A stretch of 64,000 nt of DNA from Aricia agestis (lineage: Eukaryota > Arthropoda > Insecta > Lepidoptera > Lycaenidae). This document shows, in pieces, positions 1 to 11,500 of the stretch (the stretch's first letter is position 1; each line of letters begins with the position of its first letter). Position numbers and translations under genes: made by a program. The notes below the pieces were generated by a model. It was not told where the DNA came from and did no database searches. It saw nothing but the letters and a program-made list of their open reading frames with translations. Location of the stretch: the NCBI RefSeq assembly GCF_905147365.1, contig NC_056425.1, positions 6,703,501 through 6,767,500 of the forward strand, given 5' to 3'.

Positions 1-265
1 GTATGGTTGCCCAAGCGCATACGGCATTCTCGCATCATAGTCGGCCTAGTCTAGAGGAAAGAACTAGTCAATACGTCTGGGACCAACTATGTGCGGGTTT
101 TCCTTCCTCCGCCTCACGATGTTTTTCCTTCACCGTACGAGCGTCCGTATTATGTACTTTTGATCAGAAAATATCTCATGGGTACACGCCTCCACCCGGG
201 TTCGAACCTGCACTCTCTAGGAGTGCGAACCGAAGGTCTACCCATTAGGCCACGGACGCTCACTA
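1..265 (-). repeat. tRNA-derived SINE (truncated by window start)
   Basis: Read on the minus strand, 187-262 is tRNA-like: a box A (TGGCCTAATGGG) and a box B (GGTTCGAACCC) at normal spacing. The acceptor stem does not close, and the sequence runs on into a body with the ggtgaaggaaaacatcg-type block common in lepidopteran SINEs. It is a pol III SINE, not a tRNA gene. Confidence 0.75.
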
Positions 266-1385
266 GTAGTGAGTATGGAATTATAACTATAATAATGGCG
301 CATTTGCCGAGTAGTTGCACTGTAATATTATACAGTACAATATTACAGTTATATAACTTATTTGCTTATTGTCTTTCTTATGGTTTTTCTACGGATAGCA
401 CACAAATTAAGGACAGGTAAAAAATGTTAGTACATGATGCTTCGGTACTGAAAATAAAACCGCTTTTTTTGCTTCAATGAAAATATTATCGTACAAACTT
501 ATACTTTATTATATCATACAAATTAAATAAATAAAGCTCGTAAGTAGGTTAGTAGATCAACACTTTGCTTAATATCCTTATCCTCACTTATTAAAAAACT
601 GATTTAATCAATGAGAAGTAGGTAAATATGTTTTTTATTTGAAATCATGTTTTTTTCTGTTTGTCAACAAATTCGCCAAGGACAATATTAAAATTTACAT
701 ATAACTATTAATTGAATTGTAGATCCTTATTGACTTAATATTATTGTGTCGGACCTACGTCGGACTCTATTTTTGCCAAAAATAAAAGAATAAGTAAGAA
801 TTTTATCTATAGATACTATTACAAAAAGGTTAAGTTTGTGAGTTTAAGTGATCATGTTGAGATTAATCTCATCTACTACACTGATTTAAAAATGTATTTC
901 ACCAGTAGAAAGCCTTTTCAGTGGATGATTATATTTTAAAGTTTAAGGCATTAAAAATTTAGGAGACTTTACTAAATACAATCCATTATTAGTTTGTTTT
1001 TCATTATAGTGTTGTTCATTATAGTACTTGTTGATTATTATAATGTATTAAAACAGGATGTCTTATAAAAAAAATATGTTTGCTCTAGCTACTTCTTACG
1101 AATAATAATTGTTCACTAATCAAACTAAATGCTTGTGTAAATACATTTGATATGTTCACAAGCATTAAGACCGGCCAAGAACGAGTCAGGTCGCTTAGAC
1201 AATTACAGGGTTCAGAAGTCAACGAATTAAGACTTTATTGTAAACTAGCTGTCCCGGTGAACATCGTGTCACTTTAAAATGTTCCCTGGACTTCTACGAA
1301 TATTTTAAGACTAAAAGTAGCCCAATCCGTTCAACCGTTTTAGAGTTTTAGCATTACTAACACCATTGAAATTCCATTTTTATAT

Positions 1386-1597
1386 CCATACTAATATTAT
1401 AAATGCGACTGTCTGTCTGTCTGTCTGTCTGTTACCTCTTCACGCTCGAACTGCTGAACCGATTTTGCTGAAATTTTTCATGGAGATACTTTAAGTCCCG
1501 AGAAAGGACATAGGATAGTTTTTATCCCGGAAAAATGTACGGTTCCCGCGCGATAAACGAATTTTGGCGCACCGGAGTTGCGGGTGTCATCTAGTAA
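1386..1597 (+). repeat. Lep1/Helitron-like short repeat
   Basis: Starts near an ataaatgcg motif followed by (TCTG)n and 'acctcttcacgc', includes 'gatactttaagtcccg' and 'ccggaaaaatgtacggttcc', and ends 'catctagt'. The same family occurs at about 14,513, 16,995, 24,071, 37,484, 39,930, 44,795 (minus), 47,171 and 60,185. The link to the Lep1 Helitron-like family is from general knowledge and is tentative. Confidence 0.55.
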
Positions 1598-1804
1598 TAT
1601 ATAGAATGGTAAGTAGAAATAATCCGTCAGAACTCCGTTATCTTTACTGTAAAGATAACGGAGAGAAGTACAAAAATATTAAAATGTCGAGGAAGATCTA
1701 ACGTTGTTCAAATATTTCTAGGAAGCGAACTAACGAATCCTAAAATATAATATAAATATATATTCGGGTATTGAAAAAATAAAGATTATTTAAAGACAAG
1801 ATGG

Positions 1805-2148
1805 CGACCGCAACTCCGTTGCGTCAAAACTCATTAATCACGCAGGAACCGTACATTTTTCCGCGATGAAAACTATCCTGTGTCCTTGCACGGGGCTTAG
1901 AGTATCAGCCCCCCTAGACAAGTGGCAAAACGCTAACGCTAGCGCTAACGCTAACGCTACAAAATGTATGGATTTGACATTAGTATTCGCTAGCGAAGCA
2001 ATGACTTATGTCAAATCGCATACATTTTGTAGCGTTAGCGCTAGCGTTAACGCTTTGCCACTTGTCTAGGGGGGCTGCATGTCAAATTTCATCAAAATCG
2101 ATTCAGCGGTTAAGGCGCAAGGAAGTATCAGACCGACAGACAGATATA
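1805..2148 (-). repeat. Lep1-like repeat split by a palindromic MITE
   Basis: On the minus strand this is another member of the repeat at 1,386. It is interrupted at 1,906-2,077 by a palindromic element, so the MITE inserted later. The duplicate is at about 24,752-25,076. Confidence 0.55.
1906..2077. mobile_element. Palindromic MITE, cagcccccctag termini
   Basis: 172 bp with near-perfect inverted arms: cagcccccctagacaagtgg at the left and its reverse complement at the right, then variable runs of GCTAAC/GCTAGC hexamers, and a core holding a tttgacatta/tatgtcaaat inverted pair. No transposase. Relatives are at 24,852-25,005 and 48,822-48,982. The superfamily is not clear because the target-site duplication cannot be fixed. 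Confidence 0.8.
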
Positions 2149-2870
2149 ATCTAATATATAAAATTCTCGTGTCACGGTGTGCGTAATTGAACTCTTCTGC
2201 AACGGCTCGACCGATTTTCGTGATTCTTAGCGAGCATATCGGCTTGGGTTGAGAATCGGACATCTACTTTTTATATTAATAAGAACATTTGTTAAATAAA
2301 TAATAGTAAATTATTACAATTCGGGACTGACGGCGACCATTGTTTGTGCGACGGGATACGATGGACGTTGCCATGGATACTTATTTAGTCACTGCAATAA
2401 AATAATATGGGCAAAATACTTTATATTATATGGCAAAACAACGTTTGCCGGAACAGCCAGCATTAGTATAGTATGAATTACCCTTTATTCACTAAACACA
2501 CAACATTTAATTCCAATTCTACAACTTCTAAGTCTGGAAAACTACTAAAGTATTTTTCGCACGTAACTATAAAGACGAATTTGGGTCTAACTTACTTGTT
2601 TCCTGTTCCTAAGGCACACTGTGACTGTCCTCATTCGCTATTCGGCAGGTTTATATACATTTTGAGGAGGAACAAACACGTCTATATAAATTGATGTGTC
2701 AACTTGACTACTGGTTGTAAACAACGGTGACAAACGTGTTAAATGTATACAAATGGAATTAAAATATGTATGTCTGTATCACACGCTATAATAATTTGTT
2801 GAAAGTGTAAGTTAAAAAGCGTTGACGAACATGTAAAATTAATCTTTTTATATATAAAAAAGCGGCCAAG

Positions 2871-3490
2871 TGCGAGTTGGACTCGCTCATGAAGGGTTCC
2901 GCAGCAGCAATAAGGTTTATTTCTATGAATTTAAAAGGTTTTTGATTTATTTTTACATTTCAGTTGATTTAATTAAAGTTAAATTAAGGTTTACCATTTA
3001 TGACGTATAAAAAAACTACTTGCTAGATCTCGTTCAAACCAATTTTCGTTGGTAATTTTTATAGTAATATACATCATATATTTTTTTTAGAATTATTATG
3101 CCCCTACTTTAGAAATTAGAGGGGGGGGGGGGACACACATTTTACCACTTCGTAAGAGTCTCTCTCGCAAACTATTCAGGTTAGAAAAAAATGATATAAG
3201 AAACCTCAACATGATTTTTGAAGACATAGCCATAGATACCCCACAGGTTAGATGAAAAACATTTTTTTTGTTTCAGTTGTGCCTATGGGGACCCCTAAAA
3301 TTTTTAATAATTTTTCCATTTTTATATCAAAATCTTAATGCGGTTTACAGACTACATCTACTTACCAAGTTTCAATAGTATAGCTCTTATAGTTTCGGAG
3401 AAAAGTAACTGTGACATACGGACGGACAGACAAACAGACATGACGAATCTATAAGGGTTCCGTTTTTTGCCATTTGGCTACGGAACCCTA
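2871..3490 (+). repeat. 'ggccaagtgcgag' dispersed repeat
   Basis: Begins cggccaagtgcgagttgg, contains a (gacagacaga)-type stretch, and ends 'ggctacggaaccct'. Other members are at 16,390-16,635, 17,505-18,270 (minus), 25,791-26,409, 40,448-41,004 (minus), 62,680-63,155 and 63,763-64,000. The family is very common in Lepidoptera; I do not assign a class. An 11-base G run is at about 3,121. Confidence 0.7.
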
Positions 3491-3741
3491 AAAATGGATT
3501 TTCCAATGTGTTAGTCGCGCTAAAACTCGAAAACGGCTCAACAGATTGGGCTGATTTTAGTCTTAAAATATTCGTAGAAGTCCAGGGAAGGTTTTAAAGT
3601 GACATGAAGTTCATCAGGACAGCTAATTACTAATAATAAATTGGTATTACATACTTTGGAAGCTGATGTGATATGTATAATAAATATTGAAATAAGAAAT
3701 TAATAACGATGACAGGAACGTTCATATACTGAAGATAATTG

Positions 3742-3975
<234 letters not shown>

Positions 3976-4209
3976 TAAAGCTCTAAAAACGGTAAATTAC
4001 AGCATCTCCGTAGGGGGAGCATCTTAAAACGCTGAAACAGGTCGAGTTATGCACATACTTTGAGTCCCATGTTTTCATGGGGATGTAGGCTTCTTTCTAA
4101 ATAAATGTACGGTTTCCATGTGCTACACTTGTATCGATGCAACGAAAACGCAAGAAACCTTTAATAATAACATGTTTGCTGGTCTGTCTGTCTAATATAT
4201 TTACGCCTA

Positions 4210-4382
4210 AAGTATAGTTTTCACAGAGCCAGTACTGGCTGCCAATAAGACTGGCAGCCAGTACTGGCTTGGTATATGCCGCGTGTGAACAGTTTTTCAA
4301 GCCAGGCCAAAATGTTCACGCGCGGTATATACCAAGCCAATACTGGCAGCCAGTAGGTACTGGCTTTGTGAAAACTATACTT
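4210..4382. mobile_element. MITE, agtatagttttcacag termini, TAA target site
   Basis: Inverted ends agtatagttttcacagagcc and its complement, flanked on both sides by taa, a 3-bp target-site duplication as made by PIF/Harbinger elements. The inside repeats 'gccagtactggc' palindromes. The duplicate is at about 27,174-27,324. Confidence 0.65.
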
Positions 4383-5270
4383 AAACCACAAATAATATTT
4401 GGTTGAAAGACCTTAAGTTTTAAAGATGATTTATGAATAGTTTTGATAGGGTTTTTATTTCTGCTTGGTCTACTCAGGACCGGATTTATATTATTATGAG
4501 TATAGGCAATTTGTACGAACACTGCCATCATCCTAGGACCTATACTGCCTATATATCCAGAGCTGCTTGAACTAAGTTACGGGCAATGTTTAGTACGTAA
4601 TAAAACATCCTAGAATGCGCTTCAAATTGGCATTGCTACAATATGGCTTATTGAAATATGCATACAGTACGATAGATGTAAATAACACCGACCAGATAAT
4701 TATATCTAGGTAGCGACAAATACGTCATAAAGAATATTTGATTTTACGTTTTGCATTTTGCATTAAGGCGTCATAAGTCGAAACTTCATTGGCATAGGAT
4801 TGTCGAGAGAAGGACGTTGACTGTATTTTAGCCCGACGAATATAAAAGTAAGTTATCTATATCAATAAAAAATATTTTCCAATTGTATTAGTCTTGCTAA
4901 ATCTTGGGAACGGCTAAACTGATTTGGATAATTTTAGACTTCGTGGAGGAAAAGTAATACAAAGTTCACGGGCTCATCTTGTTTGTAATAAAATATAGCA
5001 TCCCTCTTAATATTTAATAAAATATTGGGAGGGATGCTTTATTTGTATATTGTACCTAATAATGTACTGAAGTGTAAATAAAATATAATTTCAGAATCAA
5101 ATATTGTTTTAGTTATTTAAAAAATAAATCAGAAAATTGCTTAAAATTGTTTAAGTCTGTTCTTAAAAGTTCTGTACCACATTTATTTTTATATTTAGAC
5201 AGACATAAAGTTAGAAGAAAATAAAGAATATTTATTATACTATGTGATTTTTATTATTAATTAACATAAT

Positions 5271-5324
5271 TCTACTAAAGAATCTGGGAAAAATATTATA
5301 ATTTTTCCCAGATTCTTTAGTAGA
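5271..5324. repeat. Perfect 24-bp hairpin
   Basis: tctactaaagaatctgggaa and its reverse complement face each other across a few bases, giving a 24-bp arm. The duplicate is at 28,213-28,266. A second hairpin (ggccattcacggca arms) is at 5,446-5,478. They look like minimal MITE remnants. Confidence 0.7.
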
Positions 5325-5806
5325 GTAGATAGTAGATAAAAACTGAGCTGTCAAACTCTGGCAGTCATGCGTCCTTAATCCGTGTAACCGGGTGGACCCC
5401 AGGTATTGCAAAAATTTTGACAGGTTGCTTACTAAGGTATAAAAAGGCCATTCACGGCAGGACTGCCGTGAATGGGCCCTTTTAGACATATTGTGTGGAT
5501 GTGTGTGTATGTGCTGTACGTCAAGTTTACTTAGAAACAGTTGCACGCAACAATTCAACGAACTTACAGTCACAGATAGTTAATCTGTCTTTTTGTCTAA
5601 TCAGCCAATATTTCTATTCTTTCGTTACTTTGTCCATACTGCTCGTGAGGCTTTTTCTACAAGAAGTCGCAGGAAATATCTAGCGTAACTTTAAATTCTT
5701 TTGAATTATTTATATGGAATGCATCAAGTTTTCCTTATGAGAATCTTGGTTTTTATACAGTAAATAATAAAATAATAATAATTATAAAAAAGGCAGGCTA
5801 TTGCTA

Positions 5807-6256
5807 AGTACTCACATACGGTTTTGCTCGATAGTTTTACTCAATGATATTCTATGTTACTAACGTAACTAGATTGGAAGTTTACGGTAGCAACGCGTTG
5901 CCGCTTCGAAGATGCCTGCAGGCATATCTCACATACATAATGACATAACGAATATATGACTTGACATTGTCTTTTGAACAAAAAAGTGGTTATGTATTTC
6001 TGAGAATCTTTTGTAAGACATTGCTACTCTAGTATTTTAGAAACTCATTGGTTTTACTCCAAATCGAGTAATAATTACTGCCTGGACCGCAAAACTGACA
6101 GCTCGAAGCCTCGCATCGAGCCGGTCGATGGAATTAAATATTATATCGAATTAGAATAAAACTATCGAGCAATGCTGAATGTGTGGACGAAATCTCGAGC
6201 CGCAGGTTTTGCTCGACGTGTTATTGATCGATCGAGCAAAACCGTATGTGAGTACT
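5807..6256. mobile_element. MITE, agtactcacatacggttttg termini
   Basis: About 450 bp with inverted ends agtactcacatacggttttg and complement; the inside repeats cgag/ctcg words. The duplicate is at 28,749-29,198 and a 190-bp relative at 57,041-57,230. It lies directly against the repeat at 6,256. Confidence 0.7.
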
Positions 6257-6572
6257 TTTTTTTATGAAATAAGGAGGCAAACGAGCATACGGGTCACTTG
6301 ATGGAAAGCAACTTCCGTCGACCATGGACACTCGCAGCATCAGAAGAGCTGCAGGTGCGTTGCCGGCCTTTTAAGAGGCAATAGGGTAATGGTGAGGGTA
6401 GGGAAGGGAATAGGGGAGGGTAGGGAAGGGAAAAGGGTAGGGGATCGGGCCTCCGGTAAACTCACTCACTCGGCGAAACACAGTGCAAGCGCTGTTTCAC
6501 GCCGGTTTTCTGTGAGCCCGTGGTATTTCTCCGGTCGAGCCGGCCCATTCATGCCGAAGCATGGCTCTCCCC
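6256..6572 (+). repeat. 'gaaataagggggcaaacgag' dispersed repeat
   Basis: About 320-bp family: T-run, gaaataaggaggcaaacgag, 'actcgcagcatcagaagagc', a GGGTAGGGAAGGG purine stretch, 'aaactcactcactcggcg', and a terminal stem around tatttctccggt ending 'ggctctccc'. At least nine other members or pieces occur in the window. I do not know its class; the T-run end would suit a SINE or Helitron-like element. Confidence 0.8.
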
Positions 6573-6860
6573 CTACTTAGCATAATACCTGATCGAAAAG
6601 TGTAGGTCAGGCCTGTGAGTCGATTAATTATTAGTACCTGGATGACCGAGCTTTGCTCGGTATAGCAAACACTCATTGACTTCGTGTTACTTAATAACGC
6701 CATCTGCTGGTCGTTAAAACAATTAGTTGCTCACATAATAGTATTATTATTCGCCAATAGATGTCAGGAAGAGTCATATTTTTCAGTTTATCGATTTTCG
6801 CCCCGAAACCCCCTATATACTAAATTTCATGAAAATCGTTGCAGCCGATTCCGAGATTCC

Positions 6861-6863
<3 letters not shown>

Positions 6864-6930
<67 letters not shown>
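6864..6930. repeat. (TA)n tract at 5' edge of LTR element
   Basis: TA run in which the retrotransposon sits; it continues at 12,034-12,100 on the far side. The flanks (tttcatgaaaatcgtt before, attgctcgtttaaaga after) match 60,630-60,930, so the target was the (TA)n of an older repeat. Confidence 0.9.
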
Positions 6931-6933
<3 letters not shown>

Positions 6934-7358
6934 AGGTTTGTACACTATATTGTGTACCTAACCTAATGTTCAATTATGTGTATCTGGCCTTATAAGCATG
7001 ACATTTCACGTTGGTCGAAAAATGACAATGACAGGACGCTGAAGAACGGAGCCTGCTCGTGAAGTCATAATATATTTTATGTCCATTCTCTAAAAATATT
7101 GTATAATCATAGTGATTACGTGCATTAATAAATAAAATTAATAAATATTGTAACGCACACAAGGATACATTCTAGAGGAAGTAACAAACACTTGATTGTC
7201 GATTTTTCTTTTATAGGTTAGTCAATGCACATGTTGAGTATTATTTTACTGTATGTTTTACTTTTTTGTTATAGGTTATAACATTAAATATTTCTTTTAT
7301 AGATAAATCAAAAACTGGCTTTATTACTTCCGAGTCCTACATCATCTAACATATTACA
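6930..7358 (+). repeat. 5' LTR (copy 1)
   Basis: Starts TGTAAGGTTTG and ends CATATTACA, giving TG...CA termini. 429 bp, the same length as the 3' LTR, with no mismatch found by eye. AATAAA near 7,130 could serve as poly(A) signal. Confidence 0.93.
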
Positions 7359-7402
7359 AATCGACAATTGTCAGAGTTTGATCGTTGAATAGTAGTCAGT
7401 AG
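7359..7402 (+). promoter_or_regulatory. Leader and likely primer-binding region
   Basis: Only 44 nt separate the 5' LTR from gag. The segment contains tgtcagagtttgatcg about 10 nt after the LTR. Its first six bases fit the 3' end of a leucine tRNA, but the match fades after that. The priming tRNA is unresolved. Confidence 0.35.
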
Positions 7403-8524
7403 ATGATGGCAAGATTTCAATTTGAAGTTGAGCTGGCAGCAGATGAAGATCCGAAGAATAACATCATAGTTATAAGATCAATAACAAAAGAGGATGGAAC
7501 AACATATCTCATGCCGACATGCTTCCAAGCAGCAAAACACCATAGTCAATTGGTAAAGTTACCAGAATTTTTGAGAATAAAAAAAACATTACAGAAAAGA
7601 GGTCACAATAGAAGGGTCTGGATATCTATGCCAAGTGATATTTTAGCTCTTTATGTAGATGATGCCGGAAATATGGTATTTAATGATTATTTATTACAAG
7701 AAATGACGCAAGTTACGAGCCAATCTATTACAGATGGAAAATTAATGGAAATTTTAGAGAAATTAAATGGTAATTCCTATGTGAACAAAGAACATCACAG
7801 CAATTTAAGCAAATTAAATGAAAAATTTGTTTTAAAGAAGTTTGATAACAAGATAGCTAATGCCAAACAGTGGCTGCAAAGTTTTGAAAGTGAATGTACA
7901 AGATATGATTTAAATGGTGATACAGAGAAAATCAGTGCTTTAAAATTATTTCTGAATGACTCAGAATGTGACTGGTATGAGTCTATGTTAATTAAACACA
8001 GCTTGAACTCATCATGGAAAATATGGCAAGTGAGTTTTTTAAATACATTTGCAGATAAAAATTGGTCTTCTGTAATGTATGCGCTGAACTTCAAACACTT
8101 GAATGGTCCTCTGCTAGAATATGCATTGAAAAAGCAAAGATTGTTACTAGAGTATAATAGTGATATAGATACCAGAACTCTCACTGACCTCATAGTTGCC
8201 GGATTGCCGACTTATATTACATGTAAACTAGATAGACAAGAGGTGACAGACCCAACTCTTCTGTTTAGTGCCCTGCGGAAGTATGAAAATCAGAATAAAA
8301 ATATCCAAAAACACTTTACTGAGAGGAAAGGCGTGACTAAATTAGAAGTGGAATATAAAAAGAAAACACAGTGTCAAATCTGTTACAAGATGGGTAAAAA
8401 AAACAGATTTCATTCTGAAGATTTGTGCTGGTTTAAGAACGAAAATAAGAATATCAATGATAGTGTAAAACATTCCAAAAACTTTATGTTGGAGGTTGAG
8501 CAGTATCAAGATACAAAAAACTAG
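7403..8524 (+). CDS. gag: Retrotransposon Gag (373 aa), copy 1
   Basis: Structural protein that would form the cytoplasmic particle and package the element RNA. The start ATG-ATG is 44 nt after the LTR, which makes it the natural first start. The N-terminal 150 residues have no motif I know. The middle (about 150-290) is helix-rich and contains 'WLQSFE' and 'ALKLFL', the pattern of Ty3/Gypsy capsid domains. A zinc-knuckle variant is near the C terminus: C324-x2-C327-x9-H337-x4-C342, with a longer loop than the usual CX2CX4HX4C. The ORF ends DTKN-stop, with the slippery heptamer overlapping the last codons. It is identical to the copy at 30,365-31,486. Confidence 0.93.
   Translation: MMARFQFEVELAADEDPKNNIIVIRSITKEDGTTYLMPTCFQAAKHHSQLVKLPEFLRIKKTLQKRGHNRRVWISMPSDILALYVDDAGNMVFNDYLLQEMTQVTSQSITDGKLMEILEKLNGNSYVNKEHHSNLSKLNEKFVLKKFDNKIANAKQWLQSFESECTRYDLNGDTEKISALKLFLNDSECDWYESMLIKHSLNSSWKIWQVSFLNTFADKNWSSVMYALNFKHLNGPLLEYALKKQRLLLEYNSDIDTRTLTDLIVAGLPTYITCKLDRQEVTDPTLLFSALRKYENQNKNIQKHFTERKGVTKLEVEYKKKTQCQICYKMGKKNRFHSEDLCWFKNENKNINDSVKHSKNFMLEVEQYQDTKN
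8515..8521 (+). promoter_or_regulatory. -1 frameshift heptamer A AAA AAC before gag stop
   Basis: In the gag frame the sequence reads ACA AAA AAC TAG. The A AAA AAC heptamer is a canonical -1 slip site and the stop follows directly. Slipping back one base continues as AAA AAA CTA GAT ATT, which is open into pol. This gives a Gag-Pol fusion without needing an internal start. Confidence 0.8.
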
Positions 8525-11500
8525 ATATTCCCCCACTTATAACAGTTGATGTTGTGCTGAATAGTAAATTTAAATGCACAGGTATTTATGACCCTGGCTC
8601 AAATATTACCTTAATTAATTCCAAATTAATAAAAGTAACAGATCCACAGAAAAATTACTTTGAAAATAAATTCAACACAATTGGTGGTGGGGGAAAAACT
8701 ACAGGTTTAATAAAATTAAGTGGAAAAATACTGAATATTGAAAAAGAAATAAATGCATTTATTTGCAATGATAAAAACTTCACTCATGATTTACTTTTGG
8801 GTCTGGACACAATAAAGCGGTTTGGATTGACCCATGATGGGAATTTAAACATCCAACTTCAGAAAGATGCCTACCCAATAGATAAATATTTCAGTCCCAT
8901 TGGAGAAAAAAAATATGAAATAAACTTTAATGAGGGTATTGATGTGAATAAATTTGATATTGATACCACTTATTTAGAACATGATCAAAGAATGAAAATT
9001 AGTGCATTATTAAACAATTATAAACACATATTTGCCAAAGATAAATATGATGTAGGCCAAGTGAAAAACTATGAAGCATTTATAGACCTACAAGTAGAGA
9101 AATATTGCTCAAAAAGACCATATAGATGCTCTTTGGATGATAAAGAAGAAATCGAGAAGCAAATTGGACAATTGCTAAAGAATGAACTGATTGAAGAATC
9201 TTATAGTCCATTCGCAGCACCGGTGACATTGGCGTTCAAACGGGATGAAGGGAAAAAGTCAAGATTATGTATCGACTTTCGGGAACTTAATAAGATTATT
9301 ACCCCACAGCCACAGCCGTTTCCCTTAATTGAAGATTTGATGGTAAAAACCATAAACTGTAAGTATTTTACTACTCTTGACATTAATTCTGCTTTCTGGT
9401 CTATACCCTTGAGGATCAGCGACAGAGAAAAGACAGGCTTCGTAACACAAGAAGGTCATTATCAATGGACTTGCCTTCCGTTTGGACTAAAAACTTCTCC
9501 GGCAATTTTCCAAAGGATTTTGTCTAATGTAATAAGAAAACATGACCTGTCAAAATTTGTAATGAATTTCATTGATGATATTATGGTATTTTCCAGAACT
9601 TTTAATGAACATATGGACCATTTGTCGAGACTGCTGGATGCAATTGCGGAAGAGGGATTCCGTTTGAAATTAACAAAATGTAAATTTGCGGCACAGTCTG
9701 TGAGATTCTTGGGACATATAATAAAAGGTAATACAATTACACCTTTAAAAGATAACCTTCGATCTATAGCAGAATTTGCAACACCACAAAACAAGAAACA
9801 AATAAGACAGTTTCTTGGTAAAGTAAATTTTTATAATAAATATATACCTAATGCTGCAATAACTCTTGACCCAATACATAATTTACTGAGAAAAAATATC
9901 AAATTCGATTGGTCTGCTGATTGTGAAAAAGCTTTTCAAATAATTAAAAGTAATTTATGCTCTGCCCCAATTCTAGCAATTTTTGACCGAGAGGCGCCAA
10001 CCTTTATATACACTGATGCAAGCATAAAAGGTATTGGTGCAATATTGAAACAGACACAAAAATGTGGAGAAATCAAACCAGTTGCATACTTTTCCAAGAA
10101 GTTAAATGATTCACAGAAAAAGAAGAAGGCTATATTTTTAGAATGCTTAGCAATTAAAGAAAGTTTAAAGTTTTGGCAACACTGGCTATTAGGTAACTCA
10201 TTTACAATTTATACGGACCACAAGCCGCTTGAAAATTTAAACATAAAAAACAGAACAGATGATGAACTAGGAGATATGACTCATTACCTATCACAATACA
10301 ACTTTGTAATAAAATACAACCCAGGTAGAAACAATAAAGAAGCAGACTGCTTAAGCAGAAATCCTGTGTATGAAAGTCATGAAAACGAAGAAGATAAATT
10401 GAAAACAGTAAATATTGTCAGGATTGAGGAGATATTGGAGGATCAGAATAAAAATCCAAATATAAAGAACAAGAATAGTCATATTATAGAAAATGGTATA
10501 TATTATAAATGGAATAACAAGAAAAAGAAAATCGTTTTGTCCGAAAACTACAGCAAGATATTAATAAAAAAGGTGCATGAACATTTCTGTCATATTGGAA
10601 TAAATCAGATTGACTCAAAAATAAGACCCTTCTACACAGCACCGAACCTACTGGAAAATATTAAATTGATTTGTCGTCAATGTGAAGTTTGTATTAAAAA
10701 CAAATCACGATTAAATAGAAATTATGGGCTTATGTCACGATTAGGACCAGCTGAAAAACCCTTCCAAATCATGTCCATAGACACAGTGGGAGGATTTGGT
10801 GGTAACAGGTCTTCAAAAAAGTATCTACACTTGTTGATGGATCATTTCACACGTTATGCTTACATTTTATGTTCAAAGACACAACTGACTAAGGACTTCA
10901 TAAAACTGGTAGATCAAGTGATCAAGGACAACAAAATTGAGATATTACTCTCCGATCAATATCCAGCACTGAATTCAAAAGAGTTTAGAAAATATTTAAA
11001 GGACCACTCAGTACATTTAATTTTTACAGCAGTGGATGCTCCTTTTTCGAATGGTCATAATGAGAGGTTGAACCAGACGCTGGTAAATAGGATTAGATGT
11101 GCCTTAAATAGCAACGAAAAAAAAAACGCTTGGACGACAGTGGCAACAGATTGTGTGAAAGCCTACAACTCAACAAATCACACAGTGACAGGTTTTTCGC
11201 CTCTATATCTGTTAAGTGGAGAACCAACCGATGTACTACCGATGGACCTGAAAAAGAAACAAGTGGAACCCACAGAACTGCAAAAAGACCGTCATATGGC
11301 ATTTCTCAGATCAAAAAAATCTCATGAATTAAACAAGGCCATTTTTGACAAGAATAGAATAGATTACAAGTTTAAAAAAGGTGATAAAGTATACATAATG
11401 GACTGTAACAAGTTAAATCGGTCTAAAATGGATGAGATTAGAATTGGTCCTTTTGAGATCGAAGAAATGATATCAGATTCATTATGTAGAATAAACACTG

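Noticed and set aside
187..262. tRNA gene on the minus strand
   Set aside because: Boxes A and B are good, but the acceptor stem does not pair and the sequence continues into a SINE body; a copy sits in the second duplicate.
1405..1432. CRISPR-like short direct repeats
   Set aside because: Plain (TCTG)n microsatellite within a dispersed repeat; the genome is eukaryotic and no spacer pattern exists.
8554..8556. GTG as a true start of pol
   Set aside because: Eukaryotic retroelements rarely start at GTG, and the A AAA AAC slip site before the gag stop explains Pol expression better.
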